From NCBI RefSeq assembly GCF_017814915.1, contig NZ_JAGIPZ010000001.1:993559-1057558 (forward strand): a stretch of 64,000 nucleotides of DNA, given 5' to 3'. The notes below the pieces were generated by a model that saw only the letters and a program-made list of their open reading frames with translations, was not told the DNA's origin and made no database searches. Below, piece by piece: positions 43,177 through 52,700 of this stretch. This stretch comes from Herbaspirillum sp. LeCh32-8. Its GTDB lineage: Bacteria > Pseudomonadota > Gammaproteobacteria > Burkholderiales > Burkholderiaceae_D. A program made the translations under genes and the position numbers. How positions within the stretch are numbered: position 1 is the stretch's first letter; each line of letters begins with the position of its first letter.

Positions 43177-45071
43177 GCGTCCTCCCCGTGACGTCGGGAG
43201 AACAGCTTCGCCAGCTGCCGGAAAGCGCCGGACACGCCGCCCGGGAACAGCAGCACCAGCGCCAGCATCACCAACCCCAGCAGCGCGCGCCAATAGTCGG
43301 TCTCGCGCGCGACCAGATCTTGCAGCCAGGTGAACAGCGCCGCGCCGGCCAACGGCCCCATCAGGCTTTGCACGCCGCCCAGCATCACCATCACCAGGCC
43401 GTCCACTGAGCGGCTGACGCCGGCGGCCTCGGGCGAAATGCTGCCCTTGGAAAAGGCGAACAGCACGCCCGCCAGGCCGCAAAACAGGCCGGCCACGGCA
43501 AAGCCCAGCCATTGCACGCGACGCACGTTCATGCCCAGCGCCTCGGCGCGCACCGCCGAATCACGCGCGGCGCGCAGCGCCAGGCCGAACGGCGAATAAA
43601 TCACCCGTCGCAGCAGCCACACGCCAAGCACGGCGCACGCCAGCGCCAGGTAGTAGTACGCCACCGGCGACGCCAACGCCTCGGCGGGACGAAGGCCGAC
43701 CAGGCCGTTGCTGCCACCGGTCAGGTCATCCCACTGGAAGATCACGGCCCAGACGATCTGGGCGAAGGCCAGCGTCAGCATGGCAAGATAAACGCCGCTC
43801 AGCCGCACGCAGAACCAGCCGAACAGCAGCGCGCCCAGTAGCGCCACCAACGGGCCGGCGACGAAAGCCGCGGCCATCGGCCATTGCAGCTTGAGCGCGA
43901 ACAAGGCCGCGCCATAAGCGCCCAGGCCAAAGTACGCGGCGTGTCCGAAGGACGCCATGCCGCCCGGCCCCATCATGAAATGCAGGCTGGCGGCGAACAG
44001 CACGGCCACGAAAATTTCCACCATCAGCACCGGCAGATAGGGGAAGCTGCCGGCCGCCAGCGGCAAGGCCAGCAGCACTGCCAGCAGGCCCATGCCGGTC
44101 AGCCGCGAGCGACGGCCCGGCGCCGGCAGCGGCGCCTCGTTGCCGCCATGGCGCACGATCGCCGGCGGCTTGCCGAACAAGCCCCATGGGCGCGCCACCA
44201 GGATGGCCGCCATCACCAGGAACTCCACCACCAACGTCAGGCGCGACAAGGAGATCTCGATGCCGAACAATGAGACATTGCCCAACGCAATGCACAGCGC
44301 CTTGACCTCGGCAATCAGCAGGGCTGCCGCGAAAGCGCCGCCGATCGAACCCATGCCGCCGACCACCACCACCACGAAGGCGTTGCTGATGGTGTCCAGA
44401 TCCAACGCCAGGTTGGCGGGCATGCGCGGCCCTTGCAGCGCCCCGCCCAGGCCGGCCAGGAAACAGCCCAGCGCGAACACGCCGGTGAACAGCCACGCCT
44501 GGTTCACGCCCAGCGCACCCAGCATCTCGCGGTCCTGGGTGGCGGCGCGAATCAGCGTACCCCAGCGCGTGCGCGTGGTCAGCAGCCACAGCAGCGCGAA
44601 CACCGCGGGGCCGATGAAGATAAGCAGCACATCGTATTGAGGCAAACGCCGGCCCAGCAGCTGCACCGCGCCGGAGAGTCCGGGCGCGCGCGGGGCGAAC
44701 AGGTCTTCCGGGCCCCACTGCCAGAGCACGGCGTCCTTGATCACCAGCACCAGCGCGAAGGTGGCCAGCAGCTGGAACAGCTCGGGCGCGCGATAGATGC
44801 GGCGCAGGATGGCGATCTCCACCACCGCGCCAATCGTGGCCACCGCCAGCGCTGACAGCAACACACCGGCCCAGAAGCCGAACGCGCCGCCGCCGATGGC
44901 ATCCACCAGGCTATAGGCGATGTAGATGCCCAGCATGTAGAACGAGCCGTGCGCGAAGTTGACGATGCGCGTGACGCCAAAGATCAGCGACAGGCCGGCC
45001 GCCACCAGGAACATGGCGGAGGCGTCGGCCAGGCCGTTGATCAGCTGGACGGTGAGGCTGGCAAGCGTCAT
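43173..45071 (-). CDS. Fused LivH-LivM permease of a branched-chain amino-acid-type ABC transporter
   Basis: This 632-residue protein is about twice the length of LivH. Its first half (about 1-300) is LivH-like (LINGLADASAMFLVAAGLSLIFGVTRIVNFAHGSFYMLG; GGMGSIGGAF). Its second half (about 330-620) is LivM-like (HFMMGPGGMASFGHAAYFGLGAYGAAL; RDSAVRAEALGMN; GGVQSLMGPLAG). Normally these are two separate genes. The fusion joins them by a short charged linker (VRHGGNEAPLPAPGRR). It forms the inner-membrane channel of the transporter. Confidence 0.92.
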   Translation of the reverse strand: MTLASLTVQLINGLADASAMFLVAAGLSLIFGVTRIVNFAHGSFYMLGIYIAYSLVDAIGGGAFGFWAGVLLSALAVATIGAVVEIAILRRIYRAPELFQLLATFALVLVIKDAVLWQWGPEDLFAPRAPGLSGAVQLLGRRLPQYDVLLIFIGPAVFALLWLLTTRTRWGTLIRAATQDREMLGALGVNQAWLFTGVFALGCFLAGLGGALQGPRMPANLALDLDTISNAFVVVVVGGMGSIGGAFAAALLIAEVKALCIALGNVSLFGIEISLSRLTLVVEFLVMAAILVARPWGLFGKPPAIVRHGGNEAPLPAPGRRSRLTGMGLLAVLLALPLAAGSFPYLPVLMVEIFVAVLFAASLHFMMGPGGMASFGHAAYFGLGAYGAALFALKLQWPMAAAFVAGPLVALLGALLFGWFCVRLSGVYLAMLTLAFAQIVWAVIFQWDDLTGGSNGLVGLRPAEALASPVAYYYLALACAVLGVWLLRRVIYSPFGLALRAARDSAVRAEALGMNVRRVQWLGFAVAGLFCGLAGVLFAFSKGSISPEAAGVSRSVDGLVMVMLGGVQSLMGPLAGAALFTWLQDLVARETDYWRALLGLVMLALVLLFPGGVSGAFRQLAKLFSRRHGEDA

Positions 45072-45147
45072 GGCGCGGGCGCCTGCCGTGGGGGAATGGA
45101 CATCAGGACGGGAGGGACGGCAATCGTCGGTTCGGCCGCAGACACGC

Positions 45148-46386
45148 TTAGTCGGCCGGGCGCAGCTTTTTCACCTCGGCGTCGGGCAATTGCAGCGTGG
45201 CGCCGTCGACGTAGGTGAAGCTGGACATGATGCCCTTGCCGTCTTTCACGCCGGTGCGGCCGACGAAGGCGCCCAGCGTGGACTGGTGATCCTGCGCGCG
45301 GTAGACGATGGGCGCCACCGGAGTATCGACCTTGAGGCCGGAGAAAGCGGCGGCCAGCTTGTCGGCGTCGGTGCTGCCGGCCTTCTTGATGCCGGCGGCG
45401 ATCGACATCAGGGCAGCGTAGCCGACCAGCGAGCCGTTGCGCGGATAGTCATTGAATTTCTTGCGGTAGGCGTCGACGAACTTTTTGTGTTCGGGCGTGT
45501 TGATGGCGTACCAGGGATAGCCGGTCACGATCCAGTTGGTCGGCGCTTCGTTCTTCAGTGGGTCGAGGTATTCGGGTTCACCGGTCAGCAGCGAGACCAC
45601 CTCCACGCCGTCGAACAAGCCGCGGGTATTGCCTTCGCGCACGAACTTGCCGAGATCGGCCGCGAACAGCGCATTGAAGATGGCATCAGGCTTGGCGTCG
45701 GCCAGCGCCTGAGTGACCGAGCCGGCGTCGATCTTGCCCAGCGGCGAAGCCTGCTCGGCGACGAACTGCACGTCCGGCTGCGCCTGCTTCATCAGCGTCT
45801 TGAAGCTGGCCACGGCGGACTGGCCGTATTCGTAGTTGGGATAGACCAGCGCCCAGCGCTTCTTCTTCAGCTTGACGGCTTCCTTCACTACCGAGGCCAC
45901 CAGCATGTAAGTCGAGGGGCGCAGGCGATAGGTGTACTTGTTGCCGTTCTGCCAGACGATCTTGTCGGTCAGCGGCTCGGCGGCCAGGAAGAACACCTTG
46001 TGTTGCTTGGCGTAGTCGGTCAGCGCCAGGCCGGTGTTGGACAGGAAGCCGCCGAACAGCAGCGCCACGCGCTCACGCGCCACCAGCTCCTCGGCGATGC
46101 GTACCGAGTCGCCCGGGTTACCGTTGTCGTCACGCGCCACCACTTCCAGCTTCTTGCCCAGCACGCCGCCGGCGGCATTGACCTCGTCAAGCGCCATCTC
46201 CCAACCGCGACGGTAGGGCTCGAGGAAAGCCGGCTGCGCCTTGTAGCTGTTGATCTCGCCGATCTTGATGGTGGCTTGCGCGTTGGCGCCGCCGCTGGCC
46301 AGGGCCATTGCCATGGCGCCGGCTGCTGTTGCAGCGATCAGGATGCCGCGCTGGAGAAAACCGATGCGATTGTTCTGGTGGCTCAC
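45148..46386 (-). CDS. Periplasmic substrate-binding protein of the liv-type ABC transporter
   Basis: This 412-residue protein starts at a GTG (46386) preceded by AAGGGA at 5 nt; the reading frame upstream is not protein-like. The signal peptide spans about 1-36 (GILIAATAAGAMAMALASGGANAQ). The mature part has the Peripla_BP_6 pattern (IKIGEINSYKAQPAFLEPYRRGWEMALDEVNAAGGVLGKKLEVVARDDNGNPGDSVRIAEEL). That family binds amino acids, urea, amides or aromatic acids. It is the first gene of the operon with the fused permease and two ATPases. Confidence 0.92.
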   Translation of the reverse strand: MSHQNNRIGFLQRGILIAATAAGAMAMALASGGANAQATIKIGEINSYKAQPAFLEPYRRGWEMALDEVNAAGGVLGKKLEVVARDDNGNPGDSVRIAEELVARERVALLFGGFLSNTGLALTDYAKQHKVFFLAAEPLTDKIVWQNGNKYTYRLRPSTYMLVASVVKEAVKLKKKRWALVYPNYEYGQSAVASFKTLMKQAQPDVQFVAEQASPLGKIDAGSVTQALADAKPDAIFNALFAADLGKFVREGNTRGLFDGVEVVSLLTGEPEYLDPLKNEAPTNWIVTGYPWYAINTPEHKKFVDAYRKKFNDYPRNGSLVGYAALMSIAAGIKKAGSTDADKLAAAFSGLKVDTPVAPIVYRAQDHQSTLGAFVGRTGVKDGKGIMSSFTYVDGATLQLPDAEVKKLRPAD

Positions 46387-46542
46387 GTTATTCCCTTGTT
46401 GGTGTCGTTGCGTACCTGCGCCCTGCCCTCGTGGCGACGGCATGTGTTGTACCGGGCTGCGGGCGTCATGATACCCGTTGTCGCGAGGTTCGGCCCGGGA
46501 TGAACGCTGCAGATCCGGCATGGGCGGCATGGCCGGGCCAGA

Positions 46543-47079
46543 TCACTTGATGCGCTGCTTTTCCAGCTTGCGCGCCAGCGTGCGGCGGTGCATGCCCAGC
46601 CGGCGGGCGGTTTCGGAGATGTTGAAGTCAGTCTCGACCAGCACTTCGTGGATGCGCTCCCATTCGAGCGTCTTGATGGAGGTCGCGCGCGCCGGCAGTT
46701 CCAGGTCTGACACCCCGGCCACGTGTTCAAAGGCGGCCTCGATGTCGTCGGTGTTGGACGGCTTGGCGAGGTACTGGCAGGCGCCCAGCTTGATCGCCTC
46801 CACTGCGGTGGTGATGCTGGCGAAACCGGTCAGCACCACGATCAGCATGGCCTCATCATGGGCGTGCAGCATTTGCACGCAAGCCAGACCGGATGCGTTG
46901 CCGGAGAGTTTCAGGTCAACCACGGCGTAGCGCGGGTTGTGGTCTTTCAGGTGAACGGCCGCCTCATCCTGGTTGGAGGCTTGCAGCACCGTGTAGCCGC
47001 GGCGTTCGAACGAGCGGCCCAGCGTGCGGGCGAAGGCGGCATCGTCCTCGATGATCAGAAGCAGGCGATCAGCCGACAT
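46543..47079 (-). CDS. regA: Redox response regulator RegA/PrrA/ActR
   Basis: This 178-residue two-domain regulator has a receiver with Asp55 (YAVVDLKLSG) and T/K sites (VVLTGFAS, YLAKP), followed by a short linker and a Fis-type helix-turn-helix (NISETARRLGMHRRTLARKLEK). This HTH, almost invariant in the family, and the overall size identify RegA/PrrA. Phosphorylated by RegB, it controls respiration, terminal oxidases and often carbon and nitrogen metabolism. It lies 212 bp after regB, so it may also have its own promoter. Confidence 0.93.
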   Translation of the reverse strand: MSADRLLLIIEDDAAFARTLGRSFERRGYTVLQASNQDEAAVHLKDHNPRYAVVDLKLSGNASGLACVQMLHAHDEAMLIVVLTGFASITTAVEAIKLGACQYLAKPSNTDDIEAAFEHVAGVSDLELPARATSIKTLEWERIHEVLVETDFNISETARRLGMHRRTLARKLEKQRIK

Positions 47080-47291
47080 GTTGCTTTCCCATCTCTCTAT
47101 TTCTACTTTCCCAACCCGCTATTGTATTGCGAAGTTGGGTCTTGGCACTTACACCAACGTGGAAAAATGGGCTTGATCAACATCAACCGCCCGCCCGGCA
47201 AGGCTTGAGGCGGGTCAAAAAGATAGGTGCGGAGGTGGGTGAAAAAGCCTTGATGCCGGCTGAACCGCTGCGCACGGGCCTGGACAGCAGC

Positions 47292-48647
47292 TTACGCGGC
47301 GCCCTGATCCTCGGAGGGCTCTTCCAGGCTGATGGCAGAGAGCGGCAGTTCCAGCGTCACCTGGGCGCCGCCGCCACCGCGATTGCGGGCCGAAATGCGT
47401 CCACCCAGCTTGCGCGCGACGTTGACCACGAAGAACAGGCCCAGGCCGCGCCCGGGCTTGCCCTTGGTCGACTGATAGGGCTTGCCGATCTGGTTGATCA
47501 TCCAGTCCGGGAAACCGGGGCCGCGGTCGGTGACTTCGATCAGCAGCAGGTCTTCTTCCCGCCTGACCAGCATGGCCAGCCAGCCGGGCGAGACTTCAAA
47601 GGCATTGTCCAGCACGTTGCCCAGCATCTGCTTGATGGCGGAATCGAACGCCACCGGCACATCGTGGCCGATCATGTTGCGATACTCGAACACCTCCACC
47701 GGGCGCGATTTGCGCCAGTCTTCGGCGACGCTGTCGAGGAAAGTGTTGAGCGTGGTCTTGACCGAGGATTCGCCGCGCGCCTCGCCGGCCGACAGCAGCA
47801 CGCCGCTGACGATGGACTTGCAGCGCTGCAATTGCGCTTCCATTTCGCTGATGTCGTCCAGCAGCTCGGGGCGCTGGCTGATCTCCGGCATGCGGCGCCA
47901 GTCGCCCAGGATCACCGAGACGGTGGCCAGCGGCGTGCCCAGCTCGTGGGCCGCGCCCGAGGCCAGCAGGCCCATGCGCACGATGTGGTCCTCTTCGGCG
48001 GCGCGCTGGCGCAAGTCGGCCAGCAAGGCGTCGCCGGCGCGCAGGTTGCTGTTGATGCGGGTGATGAAGAACACCATCAGGCCGGCGTTGAGCAGGAAGC
48101 AGATCAGCGTGCCTTCGACGTACAGGCTGAAGAGACCGGCGCTGTGATCCGGCGGCAAGGCCAGCGGCTCGGAGAACAGCGCCAGTCCGGCCAGACACAC
48201 CATGGTGACGCCGACGATCGCCCAGCTCGACCAGGGCTTCAACAGCACCGCCGAGAGGATGATCTGCATCAGGTAGAGGAAGGCGAAGGGATTCGAGATG
48301 CCGCCCGAGAGGTAGAGCTGGAAGGTCAGCACGCCCACGTCCACCAACAAGGCCAGGAACAGCTCGGCGTTGGAGACCGTGCGCCGTTCATGCCAGCGCA
48401 GGTGGCTGGCGATGTTGAAGGCGATCAGGCAGGACAGCACCTCCAGCATGTGCGGCAGCGGCAGCTGGATGCCGAACACCAGCACCACGAAGGAGACGGT
48501 CGAGATCTGTCCGAACACCGCCAGCCAGCGCAGCTGGATCAGCAGCAGCATGTTCTGGTGGCCAGCCGGGTTTTCTTCCCCCTGGCGCAGGCGCTGCCAG
48601 CGCTCCCTGAGCGTCCTGCGCTTGACTGGCGTGTCGGCGGCCGTCAT
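47292..48647 (-). CDS. regB: Redox-sensing histidine kinase RegB/PrrB/ActS
   Basis: This 451-residue protein has about six membrane helices in residues 35-200, with the quinone-binding GGISNPF motif (115-121). The H-box GAAHELGTPLAT carries His234. Cys276 in LQRCKSIVSG corresponds to the redox-active cysteine of RegB, and a complete ATPase domain follows (GKPGRGLGLFFV). It senses the ubiquinone pool and aerobic/anaerobic state and phosphorylates RegA. It starts 7 bp after the SURF1 gene, so it is very likely in the cyo operon. Confidence 0.95.
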   Translation of the reverse strand: MTAADTPVKRRTLRERWQRLRQGEENPAGHQNMLLLIQLRWLAVFGQISTVSFVVLVFGIQLPLPHMLEVLSCLIAFNIASHLRWHERRTVSNAELFLALLVDVGVLTFQLYLSGGISNPFAFLYLMQIILSAVLLKPWSSWAIVGVTMVCLAGLALFSEPLALPPDHSAGLFSLYVEGTLICFLLNAGLMVFFITRINSNLRAGDALLADLRQRAAEEDHIVRMGLLASGAAHELGTPLATVSVILGDWRRMPEISQRPELLDDISEMEAQLQRCKSIVSGVLLSAGEARGESSVKTTLNTFLDSVAEDWRKSRPVEVFEYRNMIGHDVPVAFDSAIKQMLGNVLDNAFEVSPGWLAMLVRREEDLLLIEVTDRGPGFPDWMINQIGKPYQSTKGKPGRGLGLFFVVNVARKLGGRISARNRGGGGAQVTLELPLSAISLEEPSEDQGAA

Positions 48648-48654
48648 GTCGTGC

Positions 48655-49509
48655 CTACTCTGCCGCTGCGGCGCCGCGGGCGCGACGGCGACGTTCGTCG
48701 CGCACCACCCACCAGCCGGCTGCGGCCGCCATCAGGGCCAGCGCATACCAGGTCAGCGCATACACCAGGTGACTGTTGTGGAAGGCAATCACGGTCAGGC
48801 CGCCGACCGGCTTTTCGGCGTCCGGCGCCGTGGCCGCGTTGGCCTGTGAGGAAGCCCTGTCAGCATCGATGAAGTAAGGCGCCACCGTCTCCGCCTTCAG
48901 CTCGCGCGCAGCAGCGATCTGCGCCACGTCGCGCGAATACCAGCGATTCTGCCCGGCGTCATTGCTACGCAGGAAACCGCCACCCTGCTCGCTCATGCGC
49001 ATCAATCCGGTGACCTCGACCACCTGCTCGGCCGAGCCGTTGGCGGCTGTGCTGGCGATCAGCTTGATCGGTGAAGTGCTGACGAAACCGCGATTGATCA
49101 TCACGATATCGCCGCCTGCGGTCTGCAGCGGCGTGAGCAGCCATGAACCGCTGCCCAGGTCGGTGCTGGCCTGTACCGCGGTGGTCTTGCTATAGAGATA
49201 GCGGCCGCTGAGCGTGACGCGGCGATATTCGTCACTGTCGGACGATACCTGCGGCCACTGGTCATGGCCCGGGGCTGCGACCGCTGCCGCATGCACGCGC
49301 GCGTCGACCTTGGCGATCAGGGCCAGCTTCCATTGCAGGCGATATACCTGCCAGGTTCCGAGCGCGATGAAGACCACAAAGAAAAATCCCGCGCAAATGG
49401 CCAGGAAAACCAGGCTGGCCTTTGAGCGGGATGTCGGGACCGCTTGCGCGGCCCCATTTTCTTTGCCTTGTGTGTCTTGCATCACGCCATTAGGTGGCGT
49501 CGGACTCAT
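48655..49509 (-). CDS. SURF1-family oxidase assembly protein
   Basis: This 284-residue protein overlaps the cyoD stop by ATGA. It has two membrane helices, one near residues 32-54 (ASLVFLAICAGFFFVVFIALGTWQVYRLQWK, the conserved G-x-W-Q-x-x-R-x-x-W-K element) and one near the C-terminus (HLVYALTWYALALMAAAAGWWVV), and the INRGFV motif. SURF1 proteins help insert haem into haem-copper oxidases. Placement after cyoABCD fits assembly of the bo3-type quinol oxidase. Confidence 0.93.
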   Translation of the reverse strand: MSPTPPNGVMQDTQGKENGAAQAVPTSRSKASLVFLAICAGFFFVVFIALGTWQVYRLQWKLALIAKVDARVHAAAVAAPGHDQWPQVSSDSDEYRRVTLSGRYLYSKTTAVQASTDLGSGSWLLTPLQTAGGDIVMINRGFVSTSPIKLIASTAANGSAEQVVEVTGLMRMSEQGGGFLRSNDAGQNRWYSRDVAQIAAARELKAETVAPYFIDADRASSQANAATAPDAEKPVGGLTVIAFHNSHLVYALTWYALALMAAAAGWWVVRDERRRRARGAAAAE

Positions 49510-50003
49510 TTCGGCTGTTCTGCGCCGTGCTGCATGCCAGGCATGCTTTGCTGCATCTGCTGCATCGATTGCGGCACGGTTTCAGTCGGCATGTGTTCCG
49601 GCGACATGGTCGGCATCATGTTGTGGTTCAGGTGGTACATGACCCACAGCGAGCCGGACAGCGTGATGCCCACGATGACGATGGTGAAGATCATCGACAG
49701 CATGTTCCAGCCGCCTTCGGACTTGCCGTTCATGTGCAGGAAGTATTTGATGTGCACCACGATTTGCACGGCAGCAAAGGCCAGCAGAACGATGCCCATC
49801 TGCGCCGAACCTTCGATCTTCTTGGCCATCACCAGCCAGAACGGGATCGCGGTCAGGATCACGGCCAGCACGAAGCCGGTGACGTAGTCCTTCATCGTGC
49901 CATGCGCAGCGTGGTCGCCGTGACCATGGCCATGATCGCCGTGGCCGTGGTCGTCGTGGTGGCCCATCGGACGGGCCGGGTGTTCTTGGTGACCGCGACT
50001 CAT
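49506..50003 (-). CDS. cyoD: Cytochrome o ubiquinol oxidase subunit IV
   Basis: This 165-residue protein has three membrane helices in the COX4_pro pattern ([63 protein letters not shown]). Unusually, it has His-rich N-terminal ([18 protein letters not shown]) and Met/Gln-rich C-terminal ([20 protein letters not shown]) tails, both potential copper-binding segments. It overlaps cyoC and SURF1 by ATGA. Confidence 0.93.
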   Translation of the reverse strand: MSRGHQEHPARPMGHHDDHGHGDHGHGHGDHAAHGTMKDYVTGFVLAVILTAIPFWLVMAKKIEGSAQMGIVLLAFAAVQIVVHIKYFLHMNGKSEGGWNMLSMIFTIVIVGITLSGSLWVMYHLNHNMMPTMSPEHMPTETVPQSMQQMQQSMPGMQHGAEQPK

Positions 50004-50626
50004 GGCAGGACTCCCATCAGGTAGACAAAGGTGAAGACGCCGATCCAGACCACGTCCAGGAAGTGCCAGAACATCGACAGGCACATCAGGCGACGGCCGT
50101 TGGCTTCGGTCAGGCCGTGCTTGTTGATCTGGAACAGCAGCACGATCAGCCAGATGATGCCGAAGGACACGTGCAGACCGTGGGTGCCGACCAGCGCGAA
50201 GAACGAGGTCAGGAAACCGCTGCGGGCCGGGCCGGCGCCTTCGTGGATCAGGTGCAGGAACTCATACAGTTCGAAGTAGATGAAGCCTGCGCCCAGCAGA
50301 CCGGTGATCACCAGCCAGAAGATGGTGTTTTGCTGCTTCTTGGCTTGCATGGCCAGCATGGCGAAACCGTAAGTGATCGACGACAGCAGCAGCAGCGCGG
50401 TGTTCAGCGCCACCAGCGGCAGGTCGAACAGCTCGGCGCCGGTCGGGCCACCGGCGTAGTTGCGGCCGAGCACGGCGTAGCACGCAAACAGGCAGGCGAA
50501 GATCAGGCAATCGCTCATCAGGTAGATCCAGAAGCCCAGCATGGTGCCGTTCTCCGGATGATGATGGCGGACGAAGTAGCGCGAGCTTGGCGTCGCGTCG
50601 GCCGTGTGGTTAATTGCTTCAGACAT
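50000..50626 (-). CDS. cyoC: Cytochrome o ubiquinol oxidase subunit III
   Basis: This 208-residue protein has five membrane helices with [27 protein letters not shown] and [14 protein letters not shown], matching quinol-oxidase subunit III (heme-copper oxidase III fold). It structurally supports the CyoB catalytic subunit. The start overlaps the cyoB 3' end by 8 bp and the end overlaps cyoD. Confidence 0.95.
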   Translation of the reverse strand: MSEAINHTADATPSSRYFVRHHHPENGTMLGFWIYLMSDCLIFACLFACYAVLGRNYAGGPTGAELFDLPLVALNTALLLLSSITYGFAMLAMQAKKQQNTIFWLVITGLLGAGFIYFELYEFLHLIHEGAGPARSGFLTSFFALVGTHGLHVSFGIIWLIVLLFQINKHGLTEANGRRLMCLSMFWHFLDVVWIGVFTFVYLMGVLP

Positions 50627-52622
50627 GGCTATTCAACAGGCGAGTGCGCTCTGCTTCGACACGGACGACTTCGTCGGCCGGGATGTAGTAGTCGCGGTTG
50701 TAGTTAAAGGTGTGAACGATGGTAGCCACGACCAGGGCGATGAAAGCTGCCACGGCGGGGATCCACATCTGCCAGATCAGGGTGAAGCCGCATGCTGCCG
50801 CCAGAGCGGCGATGATGAAGCCGGCGCCGGTGTTCTTGGGCATGTGGATTTCCACGAAATCGCCCAGCGGACGCTGATACTTGTTCTTCTTCATGTCAGC
50901 CCAGGCGTCGTTGTCATGCACGACCGGGGTGAAGGCGAAGTTGTAGTCGGGCGGCGGCGACGAGGTCGACCACTCCAGAGTACGGCCACCCCACGGGTCG
51001 CCGGTCACGTCGGCCAGCTTCTTGCGGTCGCGGATCGAGACGGCGATCTGGATGATGAACGAACCGATGCCCAGGGCGATCAGGCCGGCGCCGATGGCGG
51101 CCACCACGAACCAGATCTGCAGCGACGGATCTTCGAAGTGGCTCATGCGACGGGTCACGCCCATCAAGCCCAGCACATACAGCGGCATGAAGGCCAGGTA
51201 GAAACCGACGAACCAGAACCAGAACGAGCACTTGCCCCAGAAGTCGTTGAGCTTGAAGCCGAAGGCCTTCGGGAACCAGAAGTTGATGCCGGCGAACATG
51301 CCGAACACCACGCCACCGATGATCACGTTGTGGAAGTGAGCGATCAGGAACAGGCTGTTGTGCAGCACGAAGTCGGCAGGCGGAACCGCCAGCAGCACGC
51401 CGGTCATGCCGCCGATCACGAAGGTGATCATGAAGCCGATGGTCCACAGCATGGGGACTTCGAAGCGGATACGACCGCGGTACATGGTGAACAGCCAGTT
51501 GAAGATCTTGGCGCCGGTCGGGATCGAAATGATCATCGTGGTGATGCCGAAGAACGAGTTGACGCTGGCGCCCGACCCCATGGTGAAGAAGTGGTGCAGC
51601 CAAACCAGGTACGACAGGATGGTGATCACGACGGTTGCGTACACCATGGAGGTGTAGCCGAACAGGCGCTTGCCGCTGAAGGTCGAGACGACTTCAGAGA
51701 AGATGCCGAACGCCGGCAGAACCAGGATGTAGACCTCGGGGTGGCCCCAGATCCAGATCAGGTTCACGTACATCATGGCGTTGCCGCCCATGTCGTTGGT
51801 GAAGAAGTTGGTGCCGAAGACGCGGTCCAGCGACAGCATGCCCAGCACGGCGGTCAGCACCGGGAAGGCGGCCACGATCAGCACGTTGGTGCACAGCGAG
51901 GTCCAGGTGAAGACGGGCATCTTCATCATGTTCATGCCGGGAGCGCGCATCTTGACGATGGTCACGACCAGGTTGATGCCCGATAACAAGGTCCCTACCC
52001 CGGCCACCTGTAGCGCCCAGATATAGTAGTCGACCCCCACGTCAGGGCTGTACAGGATGCCCGACAGCGGCGGATAAGCCAGCCAGCCGGTGCGGGCGAA
52101 TTCGCCCACGAACAGGGAGGCCATCACCAGCAGCGCGCCGAAGGTGGTCATCCAGAAGCTGAAGTTGTTCAGGAACGGGAACGCCACGTCGCGCGCGCCG
52201 ATCTGCAGGGGCACGACGTAGTTCATCAGACCGGTCACCAGGGGCATGGCCACGAAGAAGATCATGATCACGCCGTGGGCGGTGAACACCTGGTCATAGT
52301 GGTGCGGCGGCAGGAAGCCGGCGTTGTCGCCGAACGAGATCGCTTGCTGCGCACGCATCATCAGCGCGTCGGCAAAGCCGCGCAGCAGCATGACGATGGC
52401 GAGGATGATGTACATGATGCCGATGCGCTTGTGGTCGATACTGGTGAACCAGTCGCGCCAGAGCATGCCCCACAGGCGATATTTGGTGAGCAGGGCCAGC
52501 ATCACGAGGCCGCCCAGCGCCACCATGGCGAAGGTACCGATCAGGATCGGCTCATGGTATGGAATCGCTTCCAGACTGAGGCGACCGAAGATCAGCTTTA
52601 TCAGGTCAAAATTGTCAGACAT
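50619..52622 (-). CDS. cyoB: Cytochrome o ubiquinol oxidase subunit I (catalytic)
   Basis: This 667-residue, about 15-helix subunit carries low-spin haem and the haem o3-CuB centre that reduces O2 to water and pumps protons. Visible ligands are in [22 protein letters not shown] (CuB His and the cross-linked Tyr), WLHHFF (two CuB His) and [11 protein letters not shown] (haem ligands). The preceding R-x-x-x-D-H-K-R segment ([13 protein letters not shown]) is the canonical start of the core. Length matches E. coli CyoB (663). Confidence 0.97.
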   Translation of the reverse strand: MSDNFDLIKLIFGRLSLEAIPYHEPILIGTFAMVALGGLVMLALLTKYRLWGMLWRDWFTSIDHKRIGIMYIILAIVMLLRGFADALMMRAQQAISFGDNAGFLPPHHYDQVFTAHGVIMIFFVAMPLVTGLMNYVVPLQIGARDVAFPFLNNFSFWMTTFGALLVMASLFVGEFARTGWLAYPPLSGILYSPDVGVDYYIWALQVAGVGTLLSGINLVVTIVKMRAPGMNMMKMPVFTWTSLCTNVLIVAAFPVLTAVLGMLSLDRVFGTNFFTNDMGGNAMMYVNLIWIWGHPEVYILVLPAFGIFSEVVSTFSGKRLFGYTSMVYATVVITILSYLVWLHHFFTMGSGASVNSFFGITTMIISIPTGAKIFNWLFTMYRGRIRFEVPMLWTIGFMITFVIGGMTGVLLAVPPADFVLHNSLFLIAHFHNVIIGGVVFGMFAGINFWFPKAFGFKLNDFWGKCSFWFWFVGFYLAFMPLYVLGLMGVTRRMSHFEDPSLQIWFVVAAIGAGLIALGIGSFIIQIAVSIRDRKKLADVTGDPWGGRTLEWSTSSPPPDYNFAFTPVVHDNDAWADMKKNKYQRPLGDFVEIHMPKNTGAGFIIAALAAACGFTLIWQMWIPAVAAFIALVVATIVHTFNYNRDYYIPADEVVRVEAERTRLLNSHV

Positions 52623-52700
52623 CTTTACTTCCCGGGGAAAGAGGAAATTAATGCGCGGCGGCGGGCCGCCGCGCCAATACGGCTACTGCGCTCGCAGTGG

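Noticed and set aside
44959..46503. 514-codon plus-strand open frame
   Set aside because: Antisense shadow of the liv binding-protein gene, with no start signal and low-complexity composition.
47127..48872. 581-codon plus-strand open frame
   Set aside because: Antisense shadow of regB; the RegB frame has every conserved motif.
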